In this document: one piece after another, positions 9,051-17,457 of the stretch
Layout: the number at the start of each line of letters is the position of its first letter
Numbering within the stretch: position 1 is the first letter of the stretch
NCBI RefSeq assembly: GCF_028877475.1
Contig: NZ_CP113527.1
Location: forward strand, 1,791,501 to 1,855,500
Direction of reading: 5' to 3'
DNA from: Lysinibacillus irui
Lineage (GTDB): Bacteria > Bacillota > Bacilli > Bacillales_A > Planococcaceae
Length of the DNA stretch: 64,000 nucleotides
Notes under the pieces: generated by a model
Told to the model about the DNA's origin: nothing
Seen by the model: the letters and a program-made list of their open reading frames with translations, nothing else
The model's database searches: none
Position numbers and translations under genes: made by a program

Positions 9051-9402
9051 ATGAGCATGGTAACCTATATAGGACTCAATTGACGACTATACAGAAGAAG
9101 ACGTTAACATTACTTATGTTTTCTCTGAAAGTGAAGATCGCCAAATAGTAAAGAATCAACATTTTACAACACTATTTGTCTATGAACTGCAAACAAAAGG
9201 AGATTTCATTTGGGACATGCATAACGATAATAAAATCCATTCCCCTCATAACTTTCCAAAAGGCGATTATTGCGAAATCTATATTTGCTGGAACGGGGAA
9301 GAGGCGGAGGATAGTAAGAAAAAATTAGATCTTAAGTTAGAGCAAATTCCTATAGAACAGATTGAAATATATGAGAAGTGTTTGATTACATTGAAAAACT
9401 AA
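9051..9402 (+). pseudogene. Frameshifted gene for a conserved hypothetical protein
   Basis: AGGAGG (9037-9042) and ATG 9051 begin MSMVTYIGLN and then hit TGA. One base further the frame is open to 9402: DDYTEEDVNITYVFSESEDR, then HFTTLFVYELQ, CWNGEEAED and a charged C-terminus. The total length is one base over a multiple of three. Dropping one T near 9088-9091 joins GLN to DDYT. The intact product would be about 116 residues, cytoplasmic and acidic. I do not recognise the family with certainty. Confidence 0.65.
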
Positions 9403-9561
9403 GGCCTAATGAAAGTAAAAGATTGTTAGGTAGCTGATTTCTAATGGAGTTTTACATTCATTTCAGAGGTTATTTTTATTCTTGGAGATTCTAATATTTT
9501 TATCAAAAATGGTTTTTATGGTAAAATATATAAAATATTTTTGATTATAGGGGTCATATAA

Positions 9562-10179
9562 ATGAAGCAAATAAAATTAGTTTTTACGGGTCTATTGCTT
9601 AGTGGCTTATTAATGGGGTGTACGGAAGAAGAAAAGAAAGTTGAGCAAGTAAAAGCAAAAGAAGCTGAAAATGAAGTTGTAACAATTGAGACTAAAACTG
9701 AAGTCAACTCCTCAAAGGTTTGGAAGGACGTTTCAAAACCCGATGGATTTAACGATTATGGAATCGAACCAACATTGAAGGCATGGATTGCCTATCATGC
9801 CGAAGATATTACTAAAACAACCGATGTGAACGAATATTATTCAAGGGCAAATCGTCTTACTAAGGAATTGTCATATTTTCGAGTACAAGGGGAAGATCTT
9901 GAAAAGGATTTTGAAAATTTAAATGTACTTCAAACTTTCATGGGCCATCTTGATTATGTGATATCGGTAGAAGAAGAGCAAGGAATTGACACGGCTGAAG
10001 CATATGAAGAATTAAAAGTCAGTTTCAAGTATTTCACTGAATTACTTCAAGACCTCAATAGTATTATAAATGACAATAGCCAAGGTGAAACATTCGGGCT
10101 CACACACCAATTAGACGGAAATAGGGTTGACGAACTCGAAAAGTTCCTTTATTCAGAGGCAGTAGAAATTGGAAAGTAA
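9562..10179 (+). CDS. Putative lipoprotein
   Basis: 205 residues. A lipoprotein signal peptide ends in LLMGC with the lipidated cysteine at 20. A charged, low-complexity linker (EEEKKVEQVKAKEAENE) follows, then an alpha-helical acidic domain (about 55-205) without a recognised motif. It is expected to be tethered to the outer face of the membrane. An AT-rich promoter-like stretch precedes it (TGGTAAAAT near 9519), but the ribosome binding site is weak (AGGGGTC). A terminator-like hairpin follows at 10246. Confidence 0.75.
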   Translation: MKQIKLVFTGLLLSGLLMGCTEEEKKVEQVKAKEAENEVVTIETKTEVNSSKVWKDVSKPDGFNDYGIEPTLKAWIAYHAEDITKTTDVNEYYSRANRLTKELSYFRVQGEDLEKDFENLNVLQTFMGHLDYVISVEEEQGIDTAEAYEELKVSFKYFTELLQDLNSIINDNSQGETFGLTHQLDGNRVDELEKFLYSEAVEIGK

Positions 10180-10642
10180 ATATTACGAATAAGAATAAAC
10201 AGTAATCATTGTTTAAAGGAAAGTTAGGCATATTAAAGCTTCTACTATCTGAGTTCACTGGACTCAGATATTTTAATTTTGGAGATTCTAGCCTTGTTAT
10301 GAATGGCGGTGTCTAAGCAGTAATTCCTCACTATGCGCATTCAAACGTTAATATAAAACAATTAATTAAATTTACCGTAATCTTCCTGTCTATCCTTTAT
10401 AGGATGGATATTTTTTTCGGTCGTATTTAGCAAATATTATAAAACCATCTAGTACCTATTTTTCTAGTTTAGCTACTTTCATAATAGGAGGGGTTATATA
10501 GACAATTGGCTTAAATGCTAGGTAGATGAATACAGATTGATAGAAAAATTTATGATTAAAAGGCGCTAGTCCTTCAATTTCCCAGTCAAGTCGCTTCCTT
10601 GAGAATATATTATTACTAGAAAATAAAAAGGAGGTGAATAGA
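10180..10642. other. Gene-poor stretch with two terminator-like hairpins
   Basis: No convincing coding frame is seen. TATCTGAGT/ACTCAGATA (10246-10270) followed by TTTTAATTTT closes the lipoprotein gene. A second hairpin, TATCC/AGGAT-GGATA (10391-10410), is followed by TTTTTTT and has no gene in front of it. The phrase TTGGAGATTCTA near 10277 also occurs near 9483, before the lipoprotein gene. The last 150 bases form the leader of the DUF1259 gene. Confidence 0.6.
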
Positions 10643-11101
10643 TTGGAACAGCATAATCATGCTCATCAACAAAAACAAACAGAAAAATTTTGTGGTTGTG
10701 TAGGTCCGATAAAATGTCAAGAACTTGCAAATATTATTGGTGGGGTAGTTATAACTGCAACACCAGTTTGTGTTGTTCAGCGCCTTCGTGACATTAAAGC
10801 TACTATTCTTGGACGAACTACTCGATCTCCACTTGCCCTTCCATTCGCTCTTTCGTTTGAAGGAATTGGCGCTAACACACTAAACCTTGGTGAATCGGTG
10901 GTGCTTCAAGAGGAAATTAATCCATTTTTAACAGAACTTCGTAAGAGAGGACTTACTGTTACGGCGGTGCACAACCATTGGCTATTCGATAATCCTAGAT
11001 TAATGTATATGCATTGGGAGAATGTCGGGAATCCAACCCAATTTGCAAAAAATAGTTTCGATGCAGCAGTTGCAGCAGGCTTGTTCAAAAAAGGTAAGTA
11101 A
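10643..11101 (+). CDS. DUF1259 (LppY/LpqO-like) domain protein
   Basis: About 152 residues. The DUF1259 pattern is clear: a central LPFALSFEGI segment and the histidine-rich stretch VTAVHNHWLFDNPRLMYMHWENVGNP (split here as VTAVHNHW and MYMHWENVG), which may bind metal. The N-terminus is His/Gln rich with a CGC motif. The start is TTG 10643, because AAAGGAGGTGA (10628-10638) covers the in-frame GTG at 10634, which therefore cannot be the start. There is no signal peptide, so it is likely cytoplasmic. The biochemical function of the family is unknown. Confidence 0.85.
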   Translation: MEQHNHAHQQKQTEKFCGCVGPIKCQELANIIGGVVITATPVCVVQRLRDIKATILGRTTRSPLALPFALSFEGIGANTLNLGESVVLQEEINPFLTELRKRGLTVTAVHNHWLFDNPRLMYMHWENVGNPTQFAKNSFDAAVAAGLFKKGK

Positions 11102-11130
11102 AGATAATCATATAACGTGATTTAAATAGG

Positions 11131-11163
11131 AGCCATCTATTGTTGCAATCGTCTCAGATGGCT
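11131..11163 (+). terminator. Hairpin downstream of the DUF1259 gene
   Basis: AGCCATCT (11131-11138) pairs with AGATGGCT (11156-11163). There is no T run, so it may instead stabilise the 3' end. Confidence 0.45.
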
Positions 11164-11294
11164 AATTCAAAGATGAATCATCATGAAAATGCACAGAACG
11201 AGGCACAACTAACAAACTGTGGCTTTTTATTATCCTTCATGATTACTTCCATCCCATTTGTCCCATGATAGGGATAGATGGGGGGTGTTGGTTA

Positions 11295-11522
11295 ATGGAT
11301 TATGAATATACGGTGAAATTTTACTTTGGCGAAAGTCGAGAAGAGGAATATAAAATCAAGACGAATATTGGACAAGAATCATTTGCCGAAGAAATTACTA
11401 ATGGGTTCAATGAGAAGTCATGGTATTCATTTACTGAAACGGAACATTATCAGACGATATTACTCAATACGAAAGATGTTTATAAGGTATCGGTAGTGCA
11501 AAAAATTGTGGAATTTGATTAA
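11295..11522 (+). CDS. Hypothetical protein, 75 residues
   Basis: Start ATG 11295 is chosen because GGGGGGTG lies nine bases upstream. The upstream in-frame ATG at 11265 has no such site. The product starts MDYEYTVKFYFG and alternates polar and hydrophobic residues as in a small alpha/beta domain. No signal peptide or membrane helix and no recognised family. It is followed by a long hairpin. Confidence 0.65.
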   Translation: MDYEYTVKFYFGESREEEYKIKTNIGQESFAEEITNGFNEKSWYSFTETEHYQTILLNTKDVYKVSVVQKIVEFD

Positions 11523-11552
11523 AAAGATATGTTAAGTTTCATCTAATTTAGT

Positions 11553-11593
11553 GAACCCCAAAGGTTAGAATTTCGATCTAACATTTGGGGTTC
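11553..11593 (+). terminator. Long hairpin after the 75-residue gene
   Basis: GAACCCCAAA...GTTAGA pairs with TCTAAC...TTTGGGGTTC around a seven-base loop with single bulges. It has only a weak T tract. Confidence 0.6.
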
Positions 11594-11720
11594 TGTGTAT
11601 TAAAGCAACTTTTATCCAAGGTAGACTGCAATAAGTGCACAAGAAATTTTTGAAGAAGGAAAATACTTGGAACACTATAAATAAGGAATGATAATTGAAG
11701 TTTGTATGTTAAATGGAAAA

Positions 11721-11758
11721 AGACCACTCCATGAGGTGCAGGACCTGATGGGTGGTCT
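11721..11758 (-). terminator. Terminator of fumC
   Basis: AGACCAC (from 11721) pairs with GTGGTCT (to 11758), with an inner AGGT/ACCT stem. On the minus strand it is followed by TTTTTCC. On the plus strand ATATTTTT follows, so it may work in both directions. Confidence 0.75.
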
Positions 11759-11793
11759 ATATTTTTAGAGGGATTTAATTCTACTAATTATTT

Positions 11794-13185
11794 CTATTTC
11801 ACATTTGGATAAATCATTGTTGCTGGATCTACATATTCGTCGAATTGTTCTTCTGTTAGTAAACCACTGGCGATGGCTGCTTCTTTTAAGGTTGTGCCTT
11901 CTTTGTGAGCTTTTTTCGCTATTTTTGCTGCGTTTTCGTAGCCGATATATGGATTTAATGCCGTTACAAGCATTAAAGAATTTCTTAAATTATGATCGAG
12001 CACTTCTTTATTCGGTTCAATCCCTACAGCACAATGGTCGTTAAATGATTGCATTGTATCAGCTAATAGGCGAGTTGATTGTAAGAAGTTATAAATGATT
12101 ACTGGTTTAAAGACGTTCAGCTCAAAGTTACCTTGGGAAGCGGCGAACGCAATGGTTGCATCATTTCCAACTACTTGAGTGACAACCATTGTCATAGCTT
12201 CACTTTGTGTAGGGTTTACTTTACCAGGCATAATCGATGAGCCTGGCTCGTTTTCTGGGATGGTGATTTCACCAATACCAGAACGAGGGCCACTAGCAAG
12301 CCAGCGAACGTCATTGGCAATTTTCATTAAATCGGCCGCTAATGCTTTTAGTGCACCGTGTGCGACAACGGCTTCATCATGGCTTGTTAAAGCGTGGAAT
12401 TTATTCGCTGCTGAAGTGAATTGTTTACCTGTTAGTTCACTTATTTCCGCAGCAACACGATCACCAAATTCAGGGTGAGCGTTAATACCAGTACCTACCG
12501 CTGTTCCACCAATAGCAAGTTCCTTCATATAATCAATATTTTGGATAATCATCCGCTCCGATTTTGCCAGCATAGCTGCCCAGCCGCTAATTTCTTGACC
12601 TAATGTTAGAGGTGTTGCATCCTGTAAATGTGTACGTCCAATTTTTATAATATCTTTAAATTGAGCTGCTTTATCTTCTAGTGTTGACTTTAATAGTCGT
12701 AGACGTGGTAATAAATAATCTTCCACTTTTAACACAGCTGCAATATGCAATGCCGTTGGGAAGGTATCATTCGAGCTTTGTGATTTATTGACATCATCAT
12801 TCGGATGAATGCGATCAGTCTCACCAGCATCCTGTAATAGTTGGTTCGCGCGGTGAGCAATTACTTCGTTAACGTTCATGTTTGATTGTGTACCACTACC
12901 TGTTTGCCATACAACGAGTGGGAATTGATCGTCCCATTGCCCATTTAAAATTTCATCAGCTGCCTGTACAATCACATTCGTCTTAAGATCCGAAAGCTTG
13001 CCTAGTTTGTTGTTGGCAATTGCTGCACTTTTCTTTAAGATAGCCATGGCCTGCACAAGCTCAATTGGCATTTGCTCCGTACCAATTTGGAAATTCTCTT
13101 TACTGCGCTGTGTTTGCGCACCCCAAATTTTATCAGCAGGTACTTTAATTTCACCCATAGTGTCTTTTTCAATACGGTAATCCAT
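11794..13185 (-). CDS. fumC: Class II fumarate hydratase
   Basis: 463 residues, full length for the iron-independent FumC family. It interconverts fumarate and L-malate in the citric acid cycle as a cytoplasmic tetramer. The superfamily signature [11 protein letters not shown] is at about 316-326, with the conserved SSNDTFPTA, the [10 protein letters not shown] catalytic histidine region and [10 protein letters not shown]. An AAAGGAG site precedes the ATG. The upstream region holds a Fur box and an intrinsic terminator, suggesting that iron status influences its expression or that of a small RNA in front of it. Confidence 0.98.
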   Translation of the reverse strand: MDYRIEKDTMGEIKVPADKIWGAQTQRSKENFQIGTEQMPIELVQAMAILKKSAAIANNKLGKLSDLKTNVIVQAADEILNGQWDDQFPLVVWQTGSGTQSNMNVNEVIAHRANQLLQDAGETDRIHPNDDVNKSQSSNDTFPTALHIAAVLKVEDYLLPRLRLLKSTLEDKAAQFKDIIKIGRTHLQDATPLTLGQEISGWAAMLAKSERMIIQNIDYMKELAIGGTAVGTGINAHPEFGDRVAAEISELTGKQFTSAANKFHALTSHDEAVVAHGALKALAADLMKIANDVRWLASGPRSGIGEITIPENEPGSSIMPGKVNPTQSEAMTMVVTQVVGNDATIAFAASQGNFELNVFKPVIIYNFLQSTRLLADTMQSFNDHCAVGIEPNKEVLDHNLRNSLMLVTALNPYIGYENAAKIAKKAHKEGTTLKEAAIASGLLTEEQFDEYVDPATMIYPNVK

Positions 13186-13230
13186 GTCAAAACAGCTCCT
13201 TTATTATGTAAATTTCTCCATTTATATAGA

Positions 13231-13270
13231 TAAAAACGGATACTCTTAGTCTGATGTAAGAATATCCGTT
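13231..13270 (-). terminator. Intrinsic terminator in front of fumC
   Basis: On the minus strand AACGGATA plus TCTTA-type arms form a 13-bp stem (13263-13270 and 57-61 against 13235-13242 and 44-48) followed by TTTTTA. It lies 45 bases before the fumC start codon, in the same orientation. It therefore either ends a separate short transcript or attenuates fumC. Confidence 0.85.
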
Positions 13271-13336
13271 TGATACATGCTTATTCAAAAAAGAGGGGGA
13301 TTCTGAATAAAGCAATTTGGAGAAAGAAATAATCTA
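13231..13336 (-). ncRNA. Candidate Fur-regulated small RNA with C-rich loop
   Basis: A promoter overlapping a Fur box would start a minus-strand transcript at about 13336. It would end at the terminator at 13231, giving about 106 nt. Within it a 10-bp stem (one bulge; UUAUUCA at 13304-13310 against UGAAUAA at 13281-13287) presents a loop containing CCCCCUC, and the 5' end carries the pyrimidine tract CUUUCUCC. Exposed C-rich loops under Fur control are the hallmark of the Bacillus iron-sparing RNA FsrA, which pairs with ribosome binding sites. The seen parts are the promoter, loop and terminator; the function is inferred. The alternative is a fumC leader. Confidence 0.5.
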
Positions 13337-13338
13337 GT

Positions 13339-13412
13339 GATAATGATAATTGTTATCAATTAAAAAGTCAATATTTTTGCTTAAGGAATTTTAAAGGTGA
13401 GAATCATTCGCA
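13339..13412 (-). promoter_or_regulatory. Fur box overlapping a minus-strand promoter, plus second Fur-like box
   Basis: GATAATGATAATTGTTATC at 13339-13357 matches the classical 19-bp Fur box (GATAATGATAATCATTATC) at 17 positions. On the minus strand TTGACT (13371-13366), 17 bases, then TATCAT (13348-13343) form a promoter whose -10 and spacer lie inside the box. A second, weaker match, TGAGAATCATTCGCA at 13398-13412, lies upstream. Iron-loaded Fur would block the promoter. The direction is towards fumC. Confidence 0.75.
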
Positions 13413-13464
13413 ATCGTATTATTGATATTCCCGATTGTAAAGGAAATAAACCTATTGTGAAGTA

Positions 13465-13683
13465 TTATCTCTTTTTCTTTCCAAGTTCTTTAACAGGTTG
13501 CTTTTTAGGAATTTTTTCGAAAATAATCTTCACATGAAAATTGTTATCATCAACCTGAAGCACCTCAACTACCTTTGCCTTGCGCCCTTTAATCCGAATA
13601 TCCTCTTCCGCAGCAGGGAGTTTGACGAGCAACTGACTTAAAACGGACGTCTTGTTTTCATAAAAATGAGTCACAAACATCAC
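13465..13683 (-). CDS. Hypothetical protein, 72 residues
   Basis: Starts at GTG 13683 or ATG 13680, both after AGAAGGAGA. The product has a beta-rich core (IRIKGRKAKVVEVLQVDDNNFHVKIIFEKI) resembling a small OB- or SH3-like fold, and a lysine-rich tail (PKKQPVKELGKKKR). No family was recognised with confidence. It is positively charged, so nucleic-acid binding is possible. It lies upstream of the Fur-box promoter in the same orientation. Confidence 0.65.
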   Translation of the reverse strand: MMFVTHFYENKTSVLSQLLVKLPAAEEDIRIKGRKAKVVEVLQVDDNNFHVKIIFEKIPKKQPVKELGKKKR

Positions 13684-13764
13684 GATTCTCCTTCTAACAT
13701 TTGATTGTTACTCACTTTATGAACGACGGAGTCGATATAGAACTTTTGTTAAGGTGGTCAAATG

Positions 13765-14485
13765 AATCACCGCTGGAATAGCGGCCAGGTTGATCATAAG
13801 CTGAGGGAATCCGTTTGCAATGGCGGCCACGGAGATCAAAAAGTGAGGGCCGCACCAACAGGAGGTCAAAGTGATCCTAAAGTGGTGGTAACCGCTCGAA
13901 AAGGAGGTCAAGGTGATCCTAAAGTGAAGGTAACCGCTCGAACAGGGAGTCGAAGTGATCATAAAGTGGGAGAACCCGCTCAGAAAGGAAGTTGAAGTGA
14001 TCCTAAAGTGAAAGTAACCGCTCGAACAGGAGGCCAAGGTGATCCTAAAGTGAAGGTAACCGCTCGAACAGGAGGCCAAGGTGATCCTAAAGTGAGAGAA
14101 CCCGCTCGAAAAGGAGGTTGAAGTGATCCTAAAGTGAAGGCAACCGCTCGAACAGGGAGTCAAAGTGATCCTAAAGTGAGGGAACCAGCTCGAACAGAGC
14201 GCCAAGGTGATCCTAAAGTGAAGGTACCCGCTCGAACAGGAGGCCAAGGTGATCCTAAAGTGAAGGTAACCGCTCGAACAGGAGGCCAAGGTGATCATAA
14301 AGTGAGAGAACCCGCTCGAACAGTAGGCCAAGGTGATCACAAAGTGAAGGTAACCGCTCGAACAGGAGGCCAAGGTGATCATAAAGTGAAGGAACCCGCT
14401 CGAACAGTGGGCCAAGGTGATCGTAAAGTTAGTGAATCGGCTCAAACAGGAGAGCCTGCTGGTCATAAATCGAGAGCCCACGCTC
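13765..14485 (+). repeat. Tandem repeat array B, 42-bp (2 x 21) unit
   Basis: About 17 copies of a 42-bp unit, each made of two 21-bp halves: AGGTGATCCTAAAGTG plus five bases, and ACCGCTCGAACAGG plus seven. GATC and GCTC cores therefore alternate every 21 bases. The first three copies are divergent. Long open frames on both strands (for instance 258 codons on the minus strand) follow from the 14-codon period and carry no ribosome binding site. It lies between the divergent genes at 13683 and 14587. Confidence 0.95.
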
Positions 14486-14586
14486 GAAGTCATGTTTCAA
14501 CTTATCAATTAGCTGAGTTGATTTTTTATTTGGATATTTATGTTAATACTACAATGGTACAATAAAGAAATGAAGGAGGAAGGTGC

Positions 14587-15138
14587 ATGGTGCCTAATAT
14601 TATCGAACAAGCAAAACGAGGATTAAAAGGTTTTGCTATAGGTGGCTATCATACTAGCGGAAATTATAGCAAGTATCAGGAGGAGTATTATAAATATTTT
14701 GGACATCATGATTTCGAAACTAGGAAATATGCGATTGCCGCATTTACTTGTATGTTGGGGACTTGGGAAACGGGTTACTGTCAAGTTTTTCAGCCGGTAA
14801 AAGAGTGGGAGGAAAATAAAAAATGGAGTGCGAATCCCTTCGATCAAAAGCGTTATTATCGCTTTAAAGATTATCTTTATGCCCTATTAGAACATCACGA
14901 ACAGATAGAAAAAGAATTTCCTTATATGTTTAAAGATATTGTTTTATTTTTAACAACCATTGAGCTCAATAAGGGGATCAGCTATGAGGAATGGTTTCCT
15001 GAACATAATCCGACTATTTTTCAGCGCTTACGAGAGGAAGTTTTGATTCCCAAACAGCTCCTTCTAGGTAAACGTAGCCATCGAAAATATTTATTAATAG
15101 AAATTGGTATTGAACCTTTTTTTGAATCAGATCATTAA
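14587..15138 (+). CDS. Hypothetical protein, 183 residues
   Basis: AAGGAGGAAGG precedes ATG 14587. The protein is soluble and rich in Tyr, Trp, Lys and Glu (YSKYQEEYYKYFGHHDFETRKYA near 27-50, then VFQPVKEWEENKKW), mostly helical, without a signal peptide. The C-terminal half reads like a helical bundle with charged helices. I do not recognise the family. Its promoter must lie in or at the end of array B. Confidence 0.75.
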   Translation: MVPNIIEQAKRGLKGFAIGGYHTSGNYSKYQEEYYKYFGHHDFETRKYAIAAFTCMLGTWETGYCQVFQPVKEWEENKKWSANPFDQKRYYRFKDYLYALLEHHEQIEKEFPYMFKDIVLFLTTIELNKGISYEEWFPEHNPTIFQRLREEVLIPKQLLLGKRSHRKYLLIEIGIEPFFESDH

Positions 15139-15458
15139 CGCCTTTATAAATTGCCGGGTAATCAAGTCAAAGAAGGTTAGCCGTAAATTAATTTATATGA
15201 AAATCAAAAATATGACATGTTTTTACGTTTTGTAATTGCAACTTTCGACATATTTTTTATTTATTTCTCGGGAAATATCTCTTACGGAATGGTGAAAACG
15301 AGCACCTTTGTTACCGCAACTTCTAAGGGGCATCTATAGGAAAAATAGTGACTTTATGACTTGTTTAACTATTCTTACTTCTTTTTTATCTAAGAGGCAG
15401 CGTGATGACGTTTCAGCTTTGATATTGTTCGTTATAATAAGAGAAAGGAGGAAATAAG
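15139..15458. other. 320-base intergenic region without a gene
   Basis: No coding frame or clear terminator was seen. A TATAAT box at 15433-15438 lies 21 bases before the ATPase gene and is probably its -10 element, but no good -35 box is at the right distance. The rest is AT-rich. Confidence 0.55.
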
Positions 15459-16190
15459 ATGTATTTAAAATCATGTAAGGTGTTACAGGATACCATTCCG
15501 AATAAACAGATGTATCCTTTTAACATTCCAAGCTTGCAGGATTTACAAGAGCTGGAGTTTCCGACAAATGTAACGTTCTTTGTTGGGGAAAATGGGTCGG
15601 GGAAATCAACATTATTGGAGGCGATTGCGGATCGCTGTGATTTTAATACGGCGGGTGGTGGTCGTCAAAATTTATATGAAGTACATAAGGCAGAATCCTC
15701 ACTGGGGGACTATATTCGTTTGTCGTGGTTGCCGAAGATTTCGAATGGTTTTTTTCTTCGATCGGAAACATTTTATCAATTTGCCAGCCATATTGATTTG
15801 TTAGAATACCATCCGAATAAATATGCCGCTTTTGGGGGCAAATCCCTACACCACCAATCCCATGGTGAATCTTTTCTGGCATTATTTATGAATCGGTTTA
15901 AGGGGAAAGCGATCTATTTATTGGATGAGCCTGAGGCAGCCTTATCTCCAACAAGACAATTAAGCCTGCTGAAAATTATGAAGGACTTAGAGCATGAGGC
16001 ACAATTTATCATCGCTACGCACTCACCAATTTTACTGGGCTATCCGAATGCGACGATTTATAGTTTTGATGATGAGGCAATTGAACCGATACGCTATGAA
16101 GATACCATTCATTACATTGTTACCAAACGTTTTTTAGATGCACCACAAACCATTTTAAGTGAGTTATTTGATGAGGAGAGGGAATCATGA
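15459..16190 (+). CDS. AAA/ABC-type ATPase, COG3910-like
   Basis: 243 residues. Walker A is GENGSGKST (43-51), a signature-like SHGES is near 135, Walker B IYLLDEPEAAL near 150-160, and the switch histidine in IIATHSP. This arrangement is that of the stand-alone SMC/ABC-like predicted ATPases, without membrane segments. It probably acts on nucleic acid or as a conformational switch; the substrate is unknown. GGAGG precedes the ATG. It overlaps the next gene by four bases (ATGA), so the two are made together. Confidence 0.9.
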   Translation: MYLKSCKVLQDTIPNKQMYPFNIPSLQDLQELEFPTNVTFFVGENGSGKSTLLEAIADRCDFNTAGGGRQNLYEVHKAESSLGDYIRLSWLPKISNGFFLRSETFYQFASHIDLLEYHPNKYAAFGGKSLHHQSHGESFLALFMNRFKGKAIYLLDEPEAALSPTRQLSLLKIMKDLEHEAQFIIATHSPILLGYPNATIYSFDDEAIEPIRYEDTIHYIVTKRFLDAPQTILSELFDEERES

Positions 16191-17410
16191 ATCAACGAAA
16201 AGGCTTAGTCATGCGAGAAATTCGATTAGACGAAATGGCACAGTCCATTGATTTACTGAATTATGTTTTTCAAATGTCTATGTCCATTCACAAGGATCGC
16301 CGTTTTGTAAATGCTAAGAGTAAGCAGTTTAATGAGGGGCATGCCATCGGATGGTTTGATGGGTCCCACTTGGTTTCGCAAATTTTAAGTTTGCCTTTTG
16401 AGGTTAATGTACATGGCAAGATTTACGAAATGGGTGGCATCACAGCAGTTGGGACATACCCAGAATACTCAGGTCATGGCTTAATGGAGAGCTTAATTAT
16501 TGAAAGTTTACAAAGAATGCGTAATGAAGGTCAATGCATATCCTATTTATTTCCATATTCTATCCCGTATTACCGTAAAAAGGGGTGGGAAATTATGAGT
16601 GATATTGTGGAATTTCAGGTGAAGGATACGCAGCTTCCTCATTATGCTGGGCTTAACGGGAAAATTCGTCGTGTGGATCCGAAGCATGAGGATGTTGTGG
16701 ATATCTATGCACGCTATGCCCAGAAAACGCATGGGGTGATGGTGCGCAATAGTATTGCCTGGAATGAGAAGTTTCAGGAGGATTTCTGGGAGGAGAAATT
16801 CATTGACAGTGATGTCAATCTTCAGGCAGCTGTCTATTATGATGAAGACGATGAAGCACAAGGCTACATGTTTTATCGTATTATGGAAGAAAACTATTAC
16901 ATTGATGAAATCGTTTATTTGCAGGAAGAGGCTCGTAAAGGCTTATGGAATTTCGTCTCGGCTCATAGTTCGATGGTTTATAATGTCTACGGGAAAACAA
17001 CGGGAAATGAAGCGGTTGCCTTTTTATTAGAGGACAGTGAAATTATTCAAAAGGTCTCTCCTTATTTCATGGCGAGAATTGTCGATGTCAAAGAGTTTTT
17101 GTTGCGTTATCCATTTGTCGGTCATGATTTTGAGCTTCAGCTTGCGGTCACTGATCGCATTGTGGCTTGGAATAATGGAACATACATCATTAAAATGGCG
17201 GATGGTAAGGTTTCTGTCCAAAAAGTGAGTGAGACTTTGAATGATAGTGCTGTTCATTTAACAGTGCAAACGTTGGCTACTATGCTGTTAGGCTATAAAC
17301 GTCCACGTTATTTAGAGAAAATCGAACGTTTACAAGGACGTCCCGAGGAAATTGACCTACTAGAGGCCGTATTACCCGTTGGTATTCCGACATTTATTGA
17401 TTATTTTTAA
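16187..17410 (+). CDS. Eis-like GNAT N-acetyltransferase
   Basis: 407 residues, the length of the Eis/enhanced-intracellular-survival group: an N-terminal GNAT domain with VGTYPEYSGHGLMESL (acetyl-CoA loop, about 86-102), a second GNAT-like domain, and a C-terminal sterol-carrier-type fold (about 300-407). Relatives acetylate aminoglycosides or protein lysines, and the substrate here is open. GAGGAGAGGG precedes the ATG. It is translationally coupled to the ATPase gene. Confidence 0.9.
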   Translation: MNQRKGLVMREIRLDEMAQSIDLLNYVFQMSMSIHKDRRFVNAKSKQFNEGHAIGWFDGSHLVSQILSLPFEVNVHGKIYEMGGITAVGTYPEYSGHGLMESLIIESLQRMRNEGQCISYLFPYSIPYYRKKGWEIMSDIVEFQVKDTQLPHYAGLNGKIRRVDPKHEDVVDIYARYAQKTHGVMVRNSIAWNEKFQEDFWEEKFIDSDVNLQAAVYYDEDDEAQGYMFYRIMEENYYIDEIVYLQEEARKGLWNFVSAHSSMVYNVYGKTTGNEAVAFLLEDSEIIQKVSPYFMARIVDVKEFLLRYPFVGHDFELQLAVTDRIVAWNNGTYIIKMADGKVSVQKVSETLNDSAVHLTVQTLATMLLGYKRPRYLEKIERLQGRPEEIDLLEAVLPVGIPTFIDYF

Positions 17411-17432
17411 GCCGTATCATGTGTAGAGGAGG

Positions 17433-17457
17433 AGCCATAACGTGGATTGTTATGGCT
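17433..17457. terminator. Convergent hairpin between Eis-like gene and MocR gene
   Basis: AGCCATAAC (17433-17441) pairs with GTTATGGCT (17449-17457). It overlaps the end of the MocR-type gene. T tracts are poor on both sides. Confidence 0.5.

Noticed and set aside
13717..14565. Frames of 258, 143 and 77 codons in array B
   Set aside because: Products of the 42-bp period; no start signals, and the frames overlap one another on both strands.
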